Shown here one piece after another: positions 34,355 to 44,054 of a stretch of 64,000 nucleotides of DNA. Source of the DNA: Rikenellaceae bacterium (GTDB taxonomy: Bacteria; Bacteroidota; Bacteroidia; Bacteroidales; Rikenellaceae); contig SUZR01000003.1 in NCBI GenBank assembly GCA_015059845.1, positions 124,001 to 188,000 on the forward strand, read 5' to 3'. The notes beneath the pieces were generated by a model. The model searched no databases, had not been told where the DNA came from, and saw only the letters and a list, made by a program, of their open reading frames with translations. How positions within the stretch are numbered: position 1 is the stretch's first letter; every line of letters begins with the position of its first letter. The position numbers and the translations under genes are program-made.

Positions 34355-36211
34355 ATGGCTAATACCGAAAAAGAAAAGTTGTTCGCTGAATTCCCCGCGG
34401 TTTCGACCGAGCAGTGGGAAGCAGTCATTACAACAGACCTTAAAGGTGCTGATTACGAGCGCAAGCTCGTATGGAGAACTGCCGAGGGATTTAACGTACG
34501 CCCCTACTATCGTGCTGAGAATCTCGAAGGCATCGAATTTTTGGGCTCACAGGCCGGCGAGTTCCCCTACGTACGTGGTACACACAACAGCAACGACTGG
34601 GCTATCCACCAGACCGTTAACGTAAAGTGTCCCAAGGCTGCCAACCAGGAGGCTTTGGCTCTCCTGAACTCTGGCGTGAACTCACTCGGTTTCTGCTTGT
34701 GCGCAATGGAGAGCGTTACTGCCGAGGATATCGACACCCTGTTGGAGGGTATCTGCATCCCCGCCGTAGAGCTTACATTCGCTGGTAAGAACTTCGTTCC
34801 TACCGCAGACCTCATCTTCGCTAAGATCGAGTCACTGGGTTTGAACAAGGACGAGGTTAAGGTTAACTTCATCTTCGACCCCATCGTAAAGGATCTCTCT
34901 CAGAAGGGTATCTACTGCTGTGGTGACGAGGAGGGTACTGCTTGCTACGAGGCTGTTGCTGCCTTCATTAAGAAGACCGCTGAGTACAAGCATATCCGCG
35001 TAGTGAACGTATCTGGTCAGATCTTCAGCAACGCTGGCTCTACAATCGTTGAGGAGTTGGCATTCTCACTCGCTGCAGGTCACGACTACATCGTTAAGCT
35101 CACCGAGATGGGTCTTCCCGTTGACTTGGTAGCTCGCAAGATTCGTTTCTCTTTCGCAGTTACTTCTAACTACTTTATGGAGATCGCTAAGTTCCGCGCA
35201 GCTCGTATGTTGTGGGCTAACATCGTTAAGGGTTACAACCCCGAGAAGGGTTGCTCGGCTAAGATGTTCGCACACGCCGTTACATCTACTTGGAACCAGA
35301 CAGTTTACGATCCCTATGTAAATATGTTGCGTGGCACAACTGAGGCTATGTCTGCTACATTGGCCGGTGTACACTCTTTGGAGGTTGTTCCTTTCAACGC
35401 CTCTTACGAGGAGCCTACCGAGTTCTCAAAGCGTATCGCTCGCAACGTAGAGCTTTTGCTCAAGCACGAGTCACACTTCGACCAGGTTGTTGACCCCGCA
35501 GGTGGTTCATACTACATCGAGACTCTTACAAAGAACATCGCCGAGCAGGCTTGGAAGCTCTTCCTCGAGGTTGAGGATAAGGGTGGCTACGTAGCTGCAT
35601 TCAAGGCTGGCTTCATCGTAGAGCGCGTTAAGGCATCGGCTGCTGCTAAGGATAAGAACATCACTACTCGCCGTCAGATTTTGCTCGGCGCTAACCAGTA
35701 TCCTAACTTCACTGAGGTTGCCGACGCTGCCGTATCTGCAGATGTTGTAACTCGCCAGGAGAAGGAGAACGTTCTTACTCCCTACCGTGGTGCTATGGCA
35801 TTCGAGGCTATGCGTCTGCACGTTGACCGTAGCGGCAAGGAGCCTAAGGCATTTATGCTCACTTGCGGTAGCTTGTCAATGGCTCGCGCTCGCGCACAGT
35901 TCTCTTGCAACTTCTTCGCTTGCGCTGGTATCCGCGTTCAGGACAACACATTCTTCAAGTCTTTGGAGGAGGGTGTAGCAGCTGCTTTGGAGGCTAAGGC
36001 TGACATCGTGGTTGTTTGCGCATCGGATGACGATTACGCAGAGGTAGCTCCCAAGATTAAGGAGATGCTCGGCGGCAAGGCCATCCTTGTTGTTGCAGGC
36101 GCACCTGCTTGCGCTCCTGAGTTGGAGGCACAGGGTATCACCAATTTCATTAACGTAAAGAGCAACGTACTCGAGACACTTAAGTTCTACCTTAAGGAGT
36201 TGGGTATCTAA
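34355..36211 (+). CDS. mutA: Methylmalonyl-CoA mutase small (beta) subunit
   Basis: The 618-residue protein is homologous to the large subunit but lacks the cobalamin-binding DxHxxG motif, as is normal for the non-catalytic partner. Family features include [13 protein letters not shown], the TIM-barrel segment [20 protein letters not shown], and [14 protein letters not shown]. With MutB it interconverts succinyl-CoA and methylmalonyl-CoA on the succinate-propionate route. It is 11 bases upstream of mutB. Codon use is strongly biased to GCT, GGT and GTT, indicating high expression. Confidence 0.96.
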   Translation: MANTEKEKLFAEFPAVSTEQWEAVITTDLKGADYERKLVWRTAEGFNVRPYYRAENLEGIEFLGSQAGEFPYVRGTHNSNDWAIHQTVNVKCPKAANQEALALLNSGVNSLGFCLCAMESVTAEDIDTLLEGICIPAVELTFAGKNFVPTADLIFAKIESLGLNKDEVKVNFIFDPIVKDLSQKGIYCCGDEEGTACYEAVAAFIKKTAEYKHIRVVNVSGQIFSNAGSTIVEELAFSLAAGHDYIVKLTEMGLPVDLVARKIRFSFAVTSNYFMEIAKFRAARMLWANIVKGYNPEKGCSAKMFAHAVTSTWNQTVYDPYVNMLRGTTEAMSATLAGVHSLEVVPFNASYEEPTEFSKRIARNVELLLKHESHFDQVVDPAGGSYYIETLTKNIAEQAWKLFLEVEDKGGYVAAFKAGFIVERVKASAAAKDKNITTRRQILLGANQYPNFTEVADAAVSADVVTRQEKENVLTPYRGAMAFEAMRLHVDRSGKEPKAFMLTCGSLSMARARAQFSCNFFACAGIRVQDNTFFKSLEEGVAAALEAKADIVVVCASDDDYAEVAPKIKEMLGGKAILVVAGAPACAPELEAQGITNFINVKSNVLETLKFYLKELGI

Positions 36212-36222
36212 AAAGCAAAGCA

Positions 36223-38355
36223 ATGAGAGCAAAATTCGAAAATTTATCATACGAAGGCGGTCAGGCACAGTGCTGTACCGCTGCAGCTGAGGCTAAGGAG
36301 CCTTGGCTCACAGCCGAGCAGATACCCGTTAAGGATAACTACACGGCTAAGGATTTGGAGGAGCTTGAGCACCTGAACTATGCAGCAGGTATCGCTCCCA
36401 ACTTGCGTGGTCCCTACTCGACTATGTATGTAATGCGCCCCTGGACTATCCGTCAGTATGCAGGTTTCTCTACAGCTGAGGAGTCTAACGCATTCTACCG
36501 CCGTAACTTGGCAGCAGGTCAGAAGGGTTTGTCAGTAGCATTCGACTTGGCTACACACCGTGGTTACGACGCTGACCACCCCCGCGTAGTAGGTGATGTT
36601 GGTAAGGCTGGTGTATCTATCTGCTCAGTAGAGGATATGAAGGTTTTGTTCAACGGTATTCCTTTGGACAAGATGTCTGTATCTATGACTATGAACGGTG
36701 CCGTATTGCCCGTATTGGCATTCTACATCGTAACAGGTTTGGAGCAGGGCTGTACTTTGGATCAGTTGGCTGGTACTATCCAGAACGATATCTTGAAGGA
36801 GTTTATGGTGCGTAACACCTATATCTATCCTCCCAAGTTCTCTATGAAGATTATCGCCGACATCTTCGAGTACACATCTAAGAATATGCCTAAGTTCAAC
36901 TCAATCTCTATCTCTGGTTACCATATGCAGGAGGCAGGTGCTACAGCTGATATCGAGTTGGCTTACACTTTGGCTGACGGTTTGGAGTACCTCCGCGCTG
37001 GTATCAACGCAGGTATGTCTGTTGACGCTTTCGCTCCCCGTTTGTCATTCTTCTGGGCTATCGGTATGAACCACTTTATGGAGATTGCCAAGATGCGTGC
37101 AGCTCGTATGTTGTGGGCTAAGATCGTTAAGCAGTTCGAGCCTAAGAATCCTAAGTCATTGGCATTGCGTACTCACAGCCAGACCTCAGGTTGGTCACTC
37201 ACCGAGCAGGATCCCTTCAACAACGTAGCTCGTACAGCTATCGAGGCTATGGGTGCAGCTTTGGGTCACACTCAGTCATTGCACACCAACGCATTGGACG
37301 AGGCTATCGCTCTTCCCACTGATTTCTCGGCTCGTATTGCTCGTAATACTCAGATTTACATCCAGGAGGAGACTAACGTATGCCGTCAGGTTGACCCCTG
37401 GGCAGGTTCATACTACGTAGAGGCTTTGACCAACGAGATTGCTCACAAGGCTTGGGCTCACATCCAGGAGGTTGAGAAGTTGGGCGGTATGGCTAAGGCT
37501 ATCGAGACTGGTATTCCTAAGATGCGTATCGAGGAGGCTGCAGCACGTACACAGGCTCGCATCGACTCAGGTGAGCAGAAGATTATCGGTTTGAACGAGT
37601 ACCGCTTGGAGAAAGAGGCTCCTATCGATATCTTGGCTGTTGACAACACAGCTGTACGTGAGAGCCAGGTTAAGCGTTTGCAGGAGTTGCGTGCTAACCG
37701 CGACCAGGCTGCTGTTGACAAGGCTTTGGCTGCTATCACCGAGTGCGTTAAGACTGGCGAGGGTAACTTGCTGGAGCTTGCTGTAGAGGCTGCAAAGGTT
37801 CGCGCAACATTGGGCGAGATTTCAGACGCTTGCGAGGTGGTTGTAGGTCGCTATAAGGCAGTTATTCGTTCAATCTCTGGAGTATATTCATCAGGTATGA
37901 AGCAGGATGCAGATTTCGAGAAGGCAAAGGCTATGTGCGCCGAGTTTGCCAAGAAGGAGGGTCGTCAGCCCCGTATTATGATTGCCAAGTTGGGTCAGGA
38001 CGGTCACGACCGTGGTGCTAAGGTTGTAGCAACAGGTTACGCTGACGTTGGCTTCGACGTGGATATGGGTCCCTTGTTCCAGACTCCCGAGGAGGCTGCT
38101 AAGCAGGCTGTGGAGAACGACGTACACATCGTAGGTGTATCTTCATTGGCTGCAGGTCACCTCACTTTGGTTCCTCAGATTATCGCTGAGTTGAAGAAGT
38201 TGGGTCGTGAGGATATCATCGTTGTTGTAGGTGGTGTTATCCCCGCACAGGATTACGATGAGCTCTATCAGGATGGCGCTGCCGCTATCTTCGGCCCCGG
38301 TACTCCTATTGCCAAGTCTTCAATCAAGATGTTGGAGCTTTTGATGGAGGAGTAA
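36223..38355 (+). CDS. mutB: Methylmalonyl-CoA mutase large (alpha) subunit
   Basis: The 710-residue catalytic subunit has a TIM barrel that starts after the conserved [20 protein letters not shown] region. Its C-terminal B12 domain has DGHDRG, with His595 as the lower axial cobalt ligand, and the later SSLAAGH and VVGGVIP loops. It performs the adenosylcobalamin radical rearrangement of succinyl-CoA to (R)-methylmalonyl-CoA, feeding propionate formation. No epimerase or decarboxylase gene is adjacent. A terminator follows directly. Confidence 0.98.
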   Translation: MRAKFENLSYEGGQAQCCTAAAEAKEPWLTAEQIPVKDNYTAKDLEELEHLNYAAGIAPNLRGPYSTMYVMRPWTIRQYAGFSTAEESNAFYRRNLAAGQKGLSVAFDLATHRGYDADHPRVVGDVGKAGVSICSVEDMKVLFNGIPLDKMSVSMTMNGAVLPVLAFYIVTGLEQGCTLDQLAGTIQNDILKEFMVRNTYIYPPKFSMKIIADIFEYTSKNMPKFNSISISGYHMQEAGATADIELAYTLADGLEYLRAGINAGMSVDAFAPRLSFFWAIGMNHFMEIAKMRAARMLWAKIVKQFEPKNPKSLALRTHSQTSGWSLTEQDPFNNVARTAIEAMGAALGHTQSLHTNALDEAIALPTDFSARIARNTQIYIQEETNVCRQVDPWAGSYYVEALTNEIAHKAWAHIQEVEKLGGMAKAIETGIPKMRIEEAAARTQARIDSGEQKIIGLNEYRLEKEAPIDILAVDNTAVRESQVKRLQELRANRDQAAVDKALAAITECVKTGEGNLLELAVEAAKVRATLGEISDACEVVVGRYKAVIRSISGVYSSGMKQDADFEKAKAMCAEFAKKEGRQPRIMIAKLGQDGHDRGAKVVATGYADVGFDVDMGPLFQTPEEAAKQAVENDVHIVGVSSLAAGHLTLVPQIIAELKKLGREDIIVVVGGVIPAQDYDELYQDGAAAIFGPGTPIAKSSIKMLELLMEE

Positions 38356-38375
38356 TCCCGAATCAATTATAAACG

Positions 38376-38407
38376 AAGAGGTCGCCCCATCGGACGGCCT
38401 CTTTTTT
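38376..38407 (+). terminator. Terminator after mutB
   Basis: AAGAGGTCG pairs with CGGCCTCTT (one G-U) across a ten-base loop and is followed by a run of T, 20 bases after the mutB stop. Confidence 0.9.
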
Positions 38408-38452
38408 ATGTATAATAAGAGCAGAATAACTCTTATAACTCTTATAAACATT

Positions 38453-38487
38453 AAAAAAAAATTGCCGCAACCCGAAGCCACGGCAAT
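38453..38487 (-). terminator. Terminator after the first EEP lipoprotein gene
   Basis: Leftward, ATTGCCG (38487 to 38481) pairs with CGGCAAT, with inner pairing around a TTCG loop, followed by nine U. Confidence 0.88.
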
Positions 38488-38512
38488 AATATAAATATTT
38501 AAGGTAAATCTC

Positions 38513-39451
38513 CTACTTCATTTTAATAATTGCATAGATAGGATAGTGGTCAGAGACATACTCCGCAGAGCCGTAATTCTCATCGATTGTATGATACTCA
38601 ACAACCTCCATACCCTTTGTACAATAGATGTGGTCGATAACTGAACCTCCCGATGTACTGAATCCATTATAAGTACGGTCATTATCAGTCTTGTCTTTCG
38701 GTGCTGCTGAGCGGGTATTTACCATATAATCCTTCAAAACATCCAATGCCGCATTGTCGCTCTTCACATTAAGGTCGCCTGTCAAGAACTGCACAAAACC
38801 ATCGGGATTGTACTCCTTAAACTTCTTCACGATAAGTTTCATACCCTCCTTCTGAGCCTCTTTACCCTTATGGTCGAGGTGCGTATTTATATAGCAGAAC
38901 TTCTTACCTGTAGCAATATGCTCGAAGATACCCCACGTTGCCGTACGGTTACAAGCTCCATCCCAACCCTTAGAGGGCTTGTCAGGTGTACCTGACAACC
39001 AGAAAGTACCACCATCAATCTTCTTAACCTTGGCTTTATTGTAAAGGATACCCATCGTTTCGCCATTCTTGGGATTTTCCTCACCATTATCGCGGTCAAC
39101 ACCCCAACCATCGTAATCCTTCTCAAGTGCAGACTTGATATAAATCCACTGGTCAGTATATTTCGCCTCCTGGAAACCAATTACAGAGGGTTTATGGTCT
39201 TCAATAACCTCAATCACAGCCTCCTTGCGATAAAACCATTCATTGCGATAACTCGATTCAGTTGTATTCAATCGCACGTTAAAACTCATCACCTTAATCT
39301 CGTCATCTTCTGCGTGCTTCTGCAAATTACTCTCCTCTACTGGAGGTGTCGGAGTTGGCGTGGGTGTTGGCGTAGGTTCGGGATCATCTGATGATGAACA
39401 GCCCACAAAGGCTACAAGAGCAAGAGCCCAAAGGTAGTTTTTCAATTTCAT
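38513..39451 (-). CDS. Endonuclease/exonuclease/phosphatase (EEP) family lipoprotein
   Basis: The 312-residue lipoprotein has a lipobox at FVGC (Cys18) followed by an SSSDDPEP and (PT)n linker, then an EEP domain. Catalytic positions are kept: Asn in MSFNVR, Glu in GFQEA, His in NTHLDH, Asp/Asn in TGDLN, and the Asp-His pair in SDHYP. EEP enzymes cleave phosphodiester or phosphomonoester bonds (nucleases, sphingomyelinases, inositol phosphatases). The lipid anchor puts this one on the periplasmic or outer face, so the substrate is probably external. It is a paralogue of the next gene. The exact substrate is unknown. Confidence 0.85.
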   Translation of the reverse strand: MKLKNYLWALALVAFVGCSSSDDPEPTPTPTPTPTPPVEESNLQKHAEDDEIKVMSFNVRLNTTESSYRNEWFYRKEAVIEVIEDHKPSVIGFQEAKYTDQWIYIKSALEKDYDGWGVDRDNGEENPKNGETMGILYNKAKVKKIDGGTFWLSGTPDKPSKGWDGACNRTATWGIFEHIATGKKFCYINTHLDHKGKEAQKEGMKLIVKKFKEYNPDGFVQFLTGDLNVKSDNAALDVLKDYMVNTRSAAPKDKTDNDRTYNGFSTSGGSVIDHIYCTKGMEVVEYHTIDENYGSAEYVSDHYPIYAIIKMK

Positions 39452-39483
39452 AATCTTATTTTTTTAAGTCCAATTATTTTTCG

Positions 39484-39540
39484 CAAAATTAATATTCCCC
39501 AAAGAAAAAACCAATAGTCAATAACACTTTTTTTGGGGAA
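39484..39540 (-). promoter_or_regulatory. Promoter of the first EEP gene, overlapped by an inverted repeat
   Basis: On the minus strand TAATTTTG (39491 to 39484) matches the -7 box, with TTGG 19 bases upstream. TTCCCCAAA (39495-39503) and TTTGGGGAA (39532-39540) form a 9-base inverted repeat with A/T-rich inner extension. One arm lies in the promoter spacer. It could be the terminator of the second EEP gene, an operator, or both. Confidence 0.5.
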
Positions 39541-39562
39541 AATACACTCCTAAACAATACGA

Positions 39563-40477
39563 TTAACGCAGCGAAACTATTGCATAAATCGGGTAGTGAT
39601 CCGAGATATAGGTAACTCCATCGTATGGATCTCTTATCGTTCTATACTCATATACGGTAAGATTTTTCGAGCAATAGACGTGGTCAATTATAGATTTTGA
39701 TTCTCCCATCCAGCTATTCGCCGTAGGCCCGTGGTCACTCCTCTCTGTGGGTGCATAGAGGCGAGTATTCTTTAGCATATTGCTTATATTATTAAATATG
39801 GTATCGCTCGCATCAGCATTAAAATCTCCGGCCAAATATACGGGCAGATTATCGGGATTATACATCTTAATTCGCTCTGCAATGAGTTTCATCGCGTGGT
39901 TGCGCGTAGATTTCACGTCAAGGTGCGTATTCATAAAGAAAAACTTCTCGCCCGTAGATATATACTCAAAAATACCCCACGTAGCAGTACGAAAATGCCC
40001 CGCACCCCACTCCGTAGCCTTCGAGCATACATCGGGCGTGGGCGAGAGCCAGAATGTACCCTCCTTGAGCTTACGAATCTCATCCTTGCGGTACATTATA
40101 CCCATCGTTTCGCCCTTCTCAGCACCGTCATCACGTCCCACACCGAAACCGTCATACTCATCGGCAAACTCCTTCAAGCAGAATTGCCATTGAACGGTAT
40201 ATACCGCCTCTTGAAAACCAATAAGCGTCGGCTTATGGTCTCGTATCATCTCCACACAAGCAGCTTTACGAAACTCCCAATTATTCATTGGATTCGTCTC
40301 CTTAGCCGTACCATAGCGCACATTAAAACTCATAATCTTCAGCTGCCCAGCCTCAGGATACTTCTGCCACTGCTGGGTTGGTTCCTGGTTATTATTCTCC
40401 TCATTGGTTTCACTCTTTGAGCTGCACGTCACAGAAACCAAAGCAGAAATAAATAAAATATAGAATAATCGCTTCAT
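39563..40477 (-). CDS. Endonuclease/exonuclease/phosphatase (EEP) family lipoprotein, paralogue
   Basis: The 304-residue lipoprotein has lipobox SVTC (Cys18) and a short polar linker rich in Asn, Glu and Gln. EEP residues match the neighbour: MSFNVR, GFQEA, NTHLD, AGDFN and ISDHYP. Sequence between the motifs differs a good deal, so the duplication is old, unlike that of the adjacent susCD pairs. It shares a 293-base divergent region with the first susC. I infer that the two EEP enzymes and SusCD may belong to one uptake locus in which a surface phosphoester is cleaved and the product imported. Confidence 0.85.
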   Translation of the reverse strand: MKRLFYILFISALVSVTCSSKSETNEENNNQEPTQQWQKYPEAGQLKIMSFNVRYGTAKETNPMNNWEFRKAACVEMIRDHKPTLIGFQEAVYTVQWQFCLKEFADEYDGFGVGRDDGAEKGETMGIMYRKDEIRKLKEGTFWLSPTPDVCSKATEWGAGHFRTATWGIFEYISTGEKFFFMNTHLDVKSTRNHAMKLIAERIKMYNPDNLPVYLAGDFNADASDTIFNNISNMLKNTRLYAPTERSDHGPTANSWMGESKSIIDHVYCSKNLTVYEYRTIRDPYDGVTYISDHYPIYAIVSLR

Positions 40478-40665
40478 AATTCTTCAATTTTTCAAAGCGC
40501 AAGTTACAAAAAATAATTGAAAAATATTTTTATCTGTCAGTTTTTAATTAATTCCAAAACCGTTAATCGAACAAAGCGTTTGGATATCACCCATTTAGCC
40601 ACCGAAATAAACATTCGTAATAAAGGTTAATATTTTTCTTTTTCGGAATATTTTTACGGAAAATT

Positions 40666-40695
40666 TTTGTAAATAAGAAAAATTAACTAATTTTG
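40666..40695 (+). promoter_or_regulatory. Promoter of susC copy 1
   Basis: TTTG at 40666-40669 and TAATTTTG at 40688-40695 are separated by 18 bases, a good Bacteroidota promoter. The leader is about 75 bases and ends with a 23-base block (40746-40768) that recurs before susC copy 2. Confidence 0.7.
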
Positions 40696-40770
40696 GTACG
40701 ATTCTCCAATGCTGTTTTTGCATCATATGGAGTATCACGGAAATATTACTAATCTCAAAATTCAACTCTA

Positions 40771-43700
40771 ATGAGAAAGTTTACACAACTCAAAATGCTT
40801 GTTATCGCGCTGTTTGTTAGCACGATGGCAATGGCACAGGGAGGTGGAACGACAGTTTCAGGTACTGTAACTGACGCTTCTCAGCTTCCTATGGTGGGTG
40901 TATCTGTTACCGTTGACGGTACGGATGACGGAACTATTACGGGTGTAAATGGTGAGTACACCATCTCTGTACCCAAGAATGGTTCAATTACATTCTCTTT
41001 TATCGGCTACAAGTCACAGACTATCGCTGTTGGTACTCGTACCACAGTGAATGTGCAGATGGCCGAGGACAACACTACTCTTGACGAGGTAGTAGTCGTG
41101 GGTTATGGTACCCAGAAGAAGGCTAACTTGACCGGTGCTGTTGAGCAGGTTACAAGCGAGGTTTTCGAGGGCCGTCCCGTGGCTAATACAACTCAGATGC
41201 TTCAGGGTGCTGTTCCTAACCTTAACCTCCAGATGACCGATGGTAAGCCTATGCGTACCGCTACTTACAACGTACGTGGTACTACTTCTATTGGCCAGGG
41301 TGGTTCTGCATTGGTACTGATCGACGGTGTTGAGGGTGACCCCGCTCTCCTTAACCCCGATGATATCGAGTCAGTATCAGTGTTGAAGGATGCAGCTTCT
41401 GCTTCTATCTACGGTTCTCGTGCTCCCTACGGTGTTGTTTTGATCACAACTAAGTCTGCAAAGAAGGGTAAGACTCAGGTTAACTACTCTGCCACATTCT
41501 CTTGGCAGATGCCTACAAACACATTTGACTATGTAGAGGACGGTTACGAGTTTGCTAACTACTTTGCTATCGCTCGTTGGAACGGTTCTGGTAACTACTC
41601 TGCAAACATCAACAAGACTCAGCAGTTTACCACTGCTTGGTTGGCAGAGTATAAGAAGCGTCACGATGCAGGTAACTTCGGTACCGTAGTTTCTGACGGT
41701 TCTTGGGGTACTACAAAGGGTCGTTGGGTATACTTCCACGAGGGTACTAACTACAACGAGATTTTGTTTAAGGACTACACATTCGCTCACACTCACAACA
41801 TCTCATTGCAGGGTAGCGAGGGTAAGTTCGACTACTATCTCTCAGGTCGTTACTACAACTCAAACGGTTTGTTCAACATGCAGGATTCTGATGACTACAC
41901 TTCACTCAACACTCGTGTAAAGGTTGGTTTCCAGGTAACTGATTGGTTGAAGATTACTAACAACTTCGACATCAGCTCTACTAAGTATGAGAACCCGATG
42001 ACTCACTCTGAGGGTAGCGGTAACATCTACCGTAACATCGCTGATGAGGGTCACACCTCTTCTCCGATTTTCAACCCCGATGGTACTTTGACTTACTCAG
42101 CTGTTTACTCTGTCGGTGACTTGCTCTATGGTAATAGCCGCAAGACTTATGTAAGCGACCAGTACAAGAACACTATCGCTGCTAACGCTAAGTTCTTCGA
42201 CAACACTTTGCGTTTCAACGCTGACTTCACTTACCAGGATCGCCGTAAGTTCCAGCAGAACAAGTGGGTTCGCTCACCTTATTCTAAGTATGAGGGCGTT
42301 ATTGAGTACATCAAAGACCCCGAGACTACTAATGAGTTGAAGGAGTACCGTGCCTCTACTAAGTATATGGCTGCTAACGCATTCGCTGAGTATGAGAATA
42401 CTTTCGGCAAGCACTATGTAAAGGGTTTGATTGGTTACAACTACGAGCAGAGCACATACGAGCAGAGCGCTGTAATGAACAAGGGTCTTTTGACAGATGA
42501 CGTTGAGAATATGGAGCTTACAACAGGTGTTGAGACTCGTACAATCAACGGTTCTTGGACTAAGTGGCGTAACGTTGGTGCATTCTTCCGCGTTAACTAC
42601 TCATTCGATGACCGCTACCTTATCGAGGTTAACGGCCGTTACGACGGTTCTTCTAAGTTCAAGTCTGGTTCACGTTGGGCATTCTTCCCCTCTGTATCAG
42701 CTGGTTGGCGTGTAACTGAGGAGCCTTGGTTCAATGTTGACCCCGAGTGGGTATCTAACATTAAGGTTCGTGCTTCTTATGGTGAGCTCGGTAACTCTAA
42801 CATCGGCGCTTACTCTTTCGATGAGAAGTTCTCTATCGGCACTGGCCGTTGGTTCAACGGTATTCAGCCTAAGACTACCTCTATCCCCGCTCCTATTCCT
42901 GATAACTTGACTTGGGAGACTTCTAAGACCTTGGATATCGGTCTTGATTTGAACTTCTTCCGCGACCGTTTGAACATCTCTGCTGACTGGTATCAGCGTA
43001 AGACTGTGGATATGTATATCGCAGGTACTAAGCTTCCTGATGTATATGGTGCTACTTCTCCTAAGGGTAACTTCGGTGAGATGACTACTTCAGGTTATGA
43101 GCTTACTGTTGGCTGGCGCGATAAGTTCCAGATGGCTGGTAAGCCCTTCAACTACAGCATCAAGGCTACTTTGGCTGACTATACTTCAACTATCGACAAG
43201 TACAACAACCAGAACCGTACAATCGGTACTTCAGCTAATCCTTCTTACTACGAGGGTATGACTATCGGTGAGTTGTGGGGTTGGACTATCAACGGTTTGT
43301 ATCAGACTCAGGCTGAGGTTGACGCTGTTGAGGCAGGTGCTAAGGCTGCAGGTCAGAAGTACTACAACAACATCTTCAAGCAGTGGTCATCTTGGGGTGA
43401 GCGTCCCGGTGTGGCTAAGGTTGAGGACTTGAACGGTAACGGCTACGTAGACCGTGGTAAGGGTACTGTAGAGGATCCGGGTGACCGTCGTATCATCGGT
43501 AACAAGGAGCCTCGTTACATCTACTCTTTCAACCTCTCTGCTGACTGGAACGGTATCTTCGTTTCTGCATTCTTCCAGGGTGTTGGTAAGCAGGATTGGT
43601 ATCCCTCTACTGAGGCTGGTGCTCTCTGGGGTATGTACAACCGTCCTTACGCTAAGATGCCGGGTTGGATGGTAGGTAATATGTGGACTGAGGAGACTCC

Positions 43701-44043
43701 CGATGCATATATGCCTTTGTTGGCTGGTTATGACCCCTTGTTCTACGATGCTGCTGGTACTAACACTCGCTATATGCAGGACGTTTCTTACATCCGTTTG
43801 AAGAACTTGCAGGTAGGTTACAATCTTCCCACCAAGTGGATCAGCAAGATCGGTTTGAAGAAGGCTGCTATCTACTTCTCTGGTGAGAACCTCTGGACTT
43901 GGTCTCCTATGTACAAGATGACTCGTAACCTTGATGTTACTGCTAACATCTACGGTAAGGATCAGGAGATGGGTTCAAGCGGTGATGGTTACAACTATCC
44001 TTCACTTAAGAGCTACAGTATTGGTCTTAACTTAACATTCTAA
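40771..44043 (+). CDS. susC: SusC-type TonB-dependent transporter, copy 1
   Basis: The 1090-residue outer-membrane barrel has a signal peptide (residues 1-22, AMAQ). It carries a CarboxypepD_reg-like domain (about 29-105), a TonB-box-like stretch (LDEVVVVGYGTQ), the plug (NVRGTTSIGQGG, VLIDGVEGDP, VLKDAASASIYGSRAP) and a C-terminal barrel ending in aromatic Phe. SusC proteins import oligosaccharides or other large ligands capped by the SusD lid. SusD follows after 11 bases. No glycoside hydrolase, sulfatase, sensor or anti-sigma gene is nearby. The codons are strongly biased, so it is probably abundant. Copy 2 differs by only seven residues, all in the first 75. Confidence 0.97.
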   Translation: MRKFTQLKMLVIALFVSTMAMAQGGGTTVSGTVTDASQLPMVGVSVTVDGTDDGTITGVNGEYTISVPKNGSITFSFIGYKSQTIAVGTRTTVNVQMAEDNTTLDEVVVVGYGTQKKANLTGAVEQVTSEVFEGRPVANTTQMLQGAVPNLNLQMTDGKPMRTATYNVRGTTSIGQGGSALVLIDGVEGDPALLNPDDIESVSVLKDAASASIYGSRAPYGVVLITTKSAKKGKTQVNYSATFSWQMPTNTFDYVEDGYEFANYFAIARWNGSGNYSANINKTQQFTTAWLAEYKKRHDAGNFGTVVSDGSWGTTKGRWVYFHEGTNYNEILFKDYTFAHTHNISLQGSEGKFDYYLSGRYYNSNGLFNMQDSDDYTSLNTRVKVGFQVTDWLKITNNFDISSTKYENPMTHSEGSGNIYRNIADEGHTSSPIFNPDGTLTYSAVYSVGDLLYGNSRKTYVSDQYKNTIAANAKFFDNTLRFNADFTYQDRRKFQQNKWVRSPYSKYEGVIEYIKDPETTNELKEYRASTKYMAANAFAEYENTFGKHYVKGLIGYNYEQSTYEQSAVMNKGLLTDDVENMELTTGVETRTINGSWTKWRNVGAFFRVNYSFDDRYLIEVNGRYDGSSKFKSGSRWAFFPSVSAGWRVTEEPWFNVDPEWVSNIKVRASYGELGNSNIGAYSFDEKFSIGTGRWFNGIQPKTTSIPAPIPDNLTWETSKTLDIGLDLNFFRDRLNISADWYQRKTVDMYIAGTKLPDVYGATSPKGNFGEMTTSGYELTVGWRDKFQMAGKPFNYSIKATLADYTSTIDKYNNQNRTIGTSANPSYYEGMTIGELWGWTINGLYQTQAEVDAVEAGAKAAGQKYYNNIFKQWSSWGERPGVAKVEDLNGNGYVDRGKGTVEDPGDRRIIGNKEPRYIYSFNLSADWNGIFVSAFFQGVGKQDWYPSTEAGALWGMYNRPYAKMPGWMVGNMWTEETPDAYMPLLAGYDPLFYDAAGTNTRYMQDVSYIRLKNLQVGYNLPTKWISKIGLKKAAIYFSGENLWTWSPMYKMTRNLDVTANIYGKDQEMGSSGDGYNYPSLKSYSIGLNLTF

Positions 44044-44054
44044 TCTTTACGAAA

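Noticed and set aside
39340..39385. Short tandem repeat in the first EEP gene
   Set aside because: It encodes the Pro-Thr linker after the lipobox, a common feature of surface lipoproteins; not a regulatory repeat.
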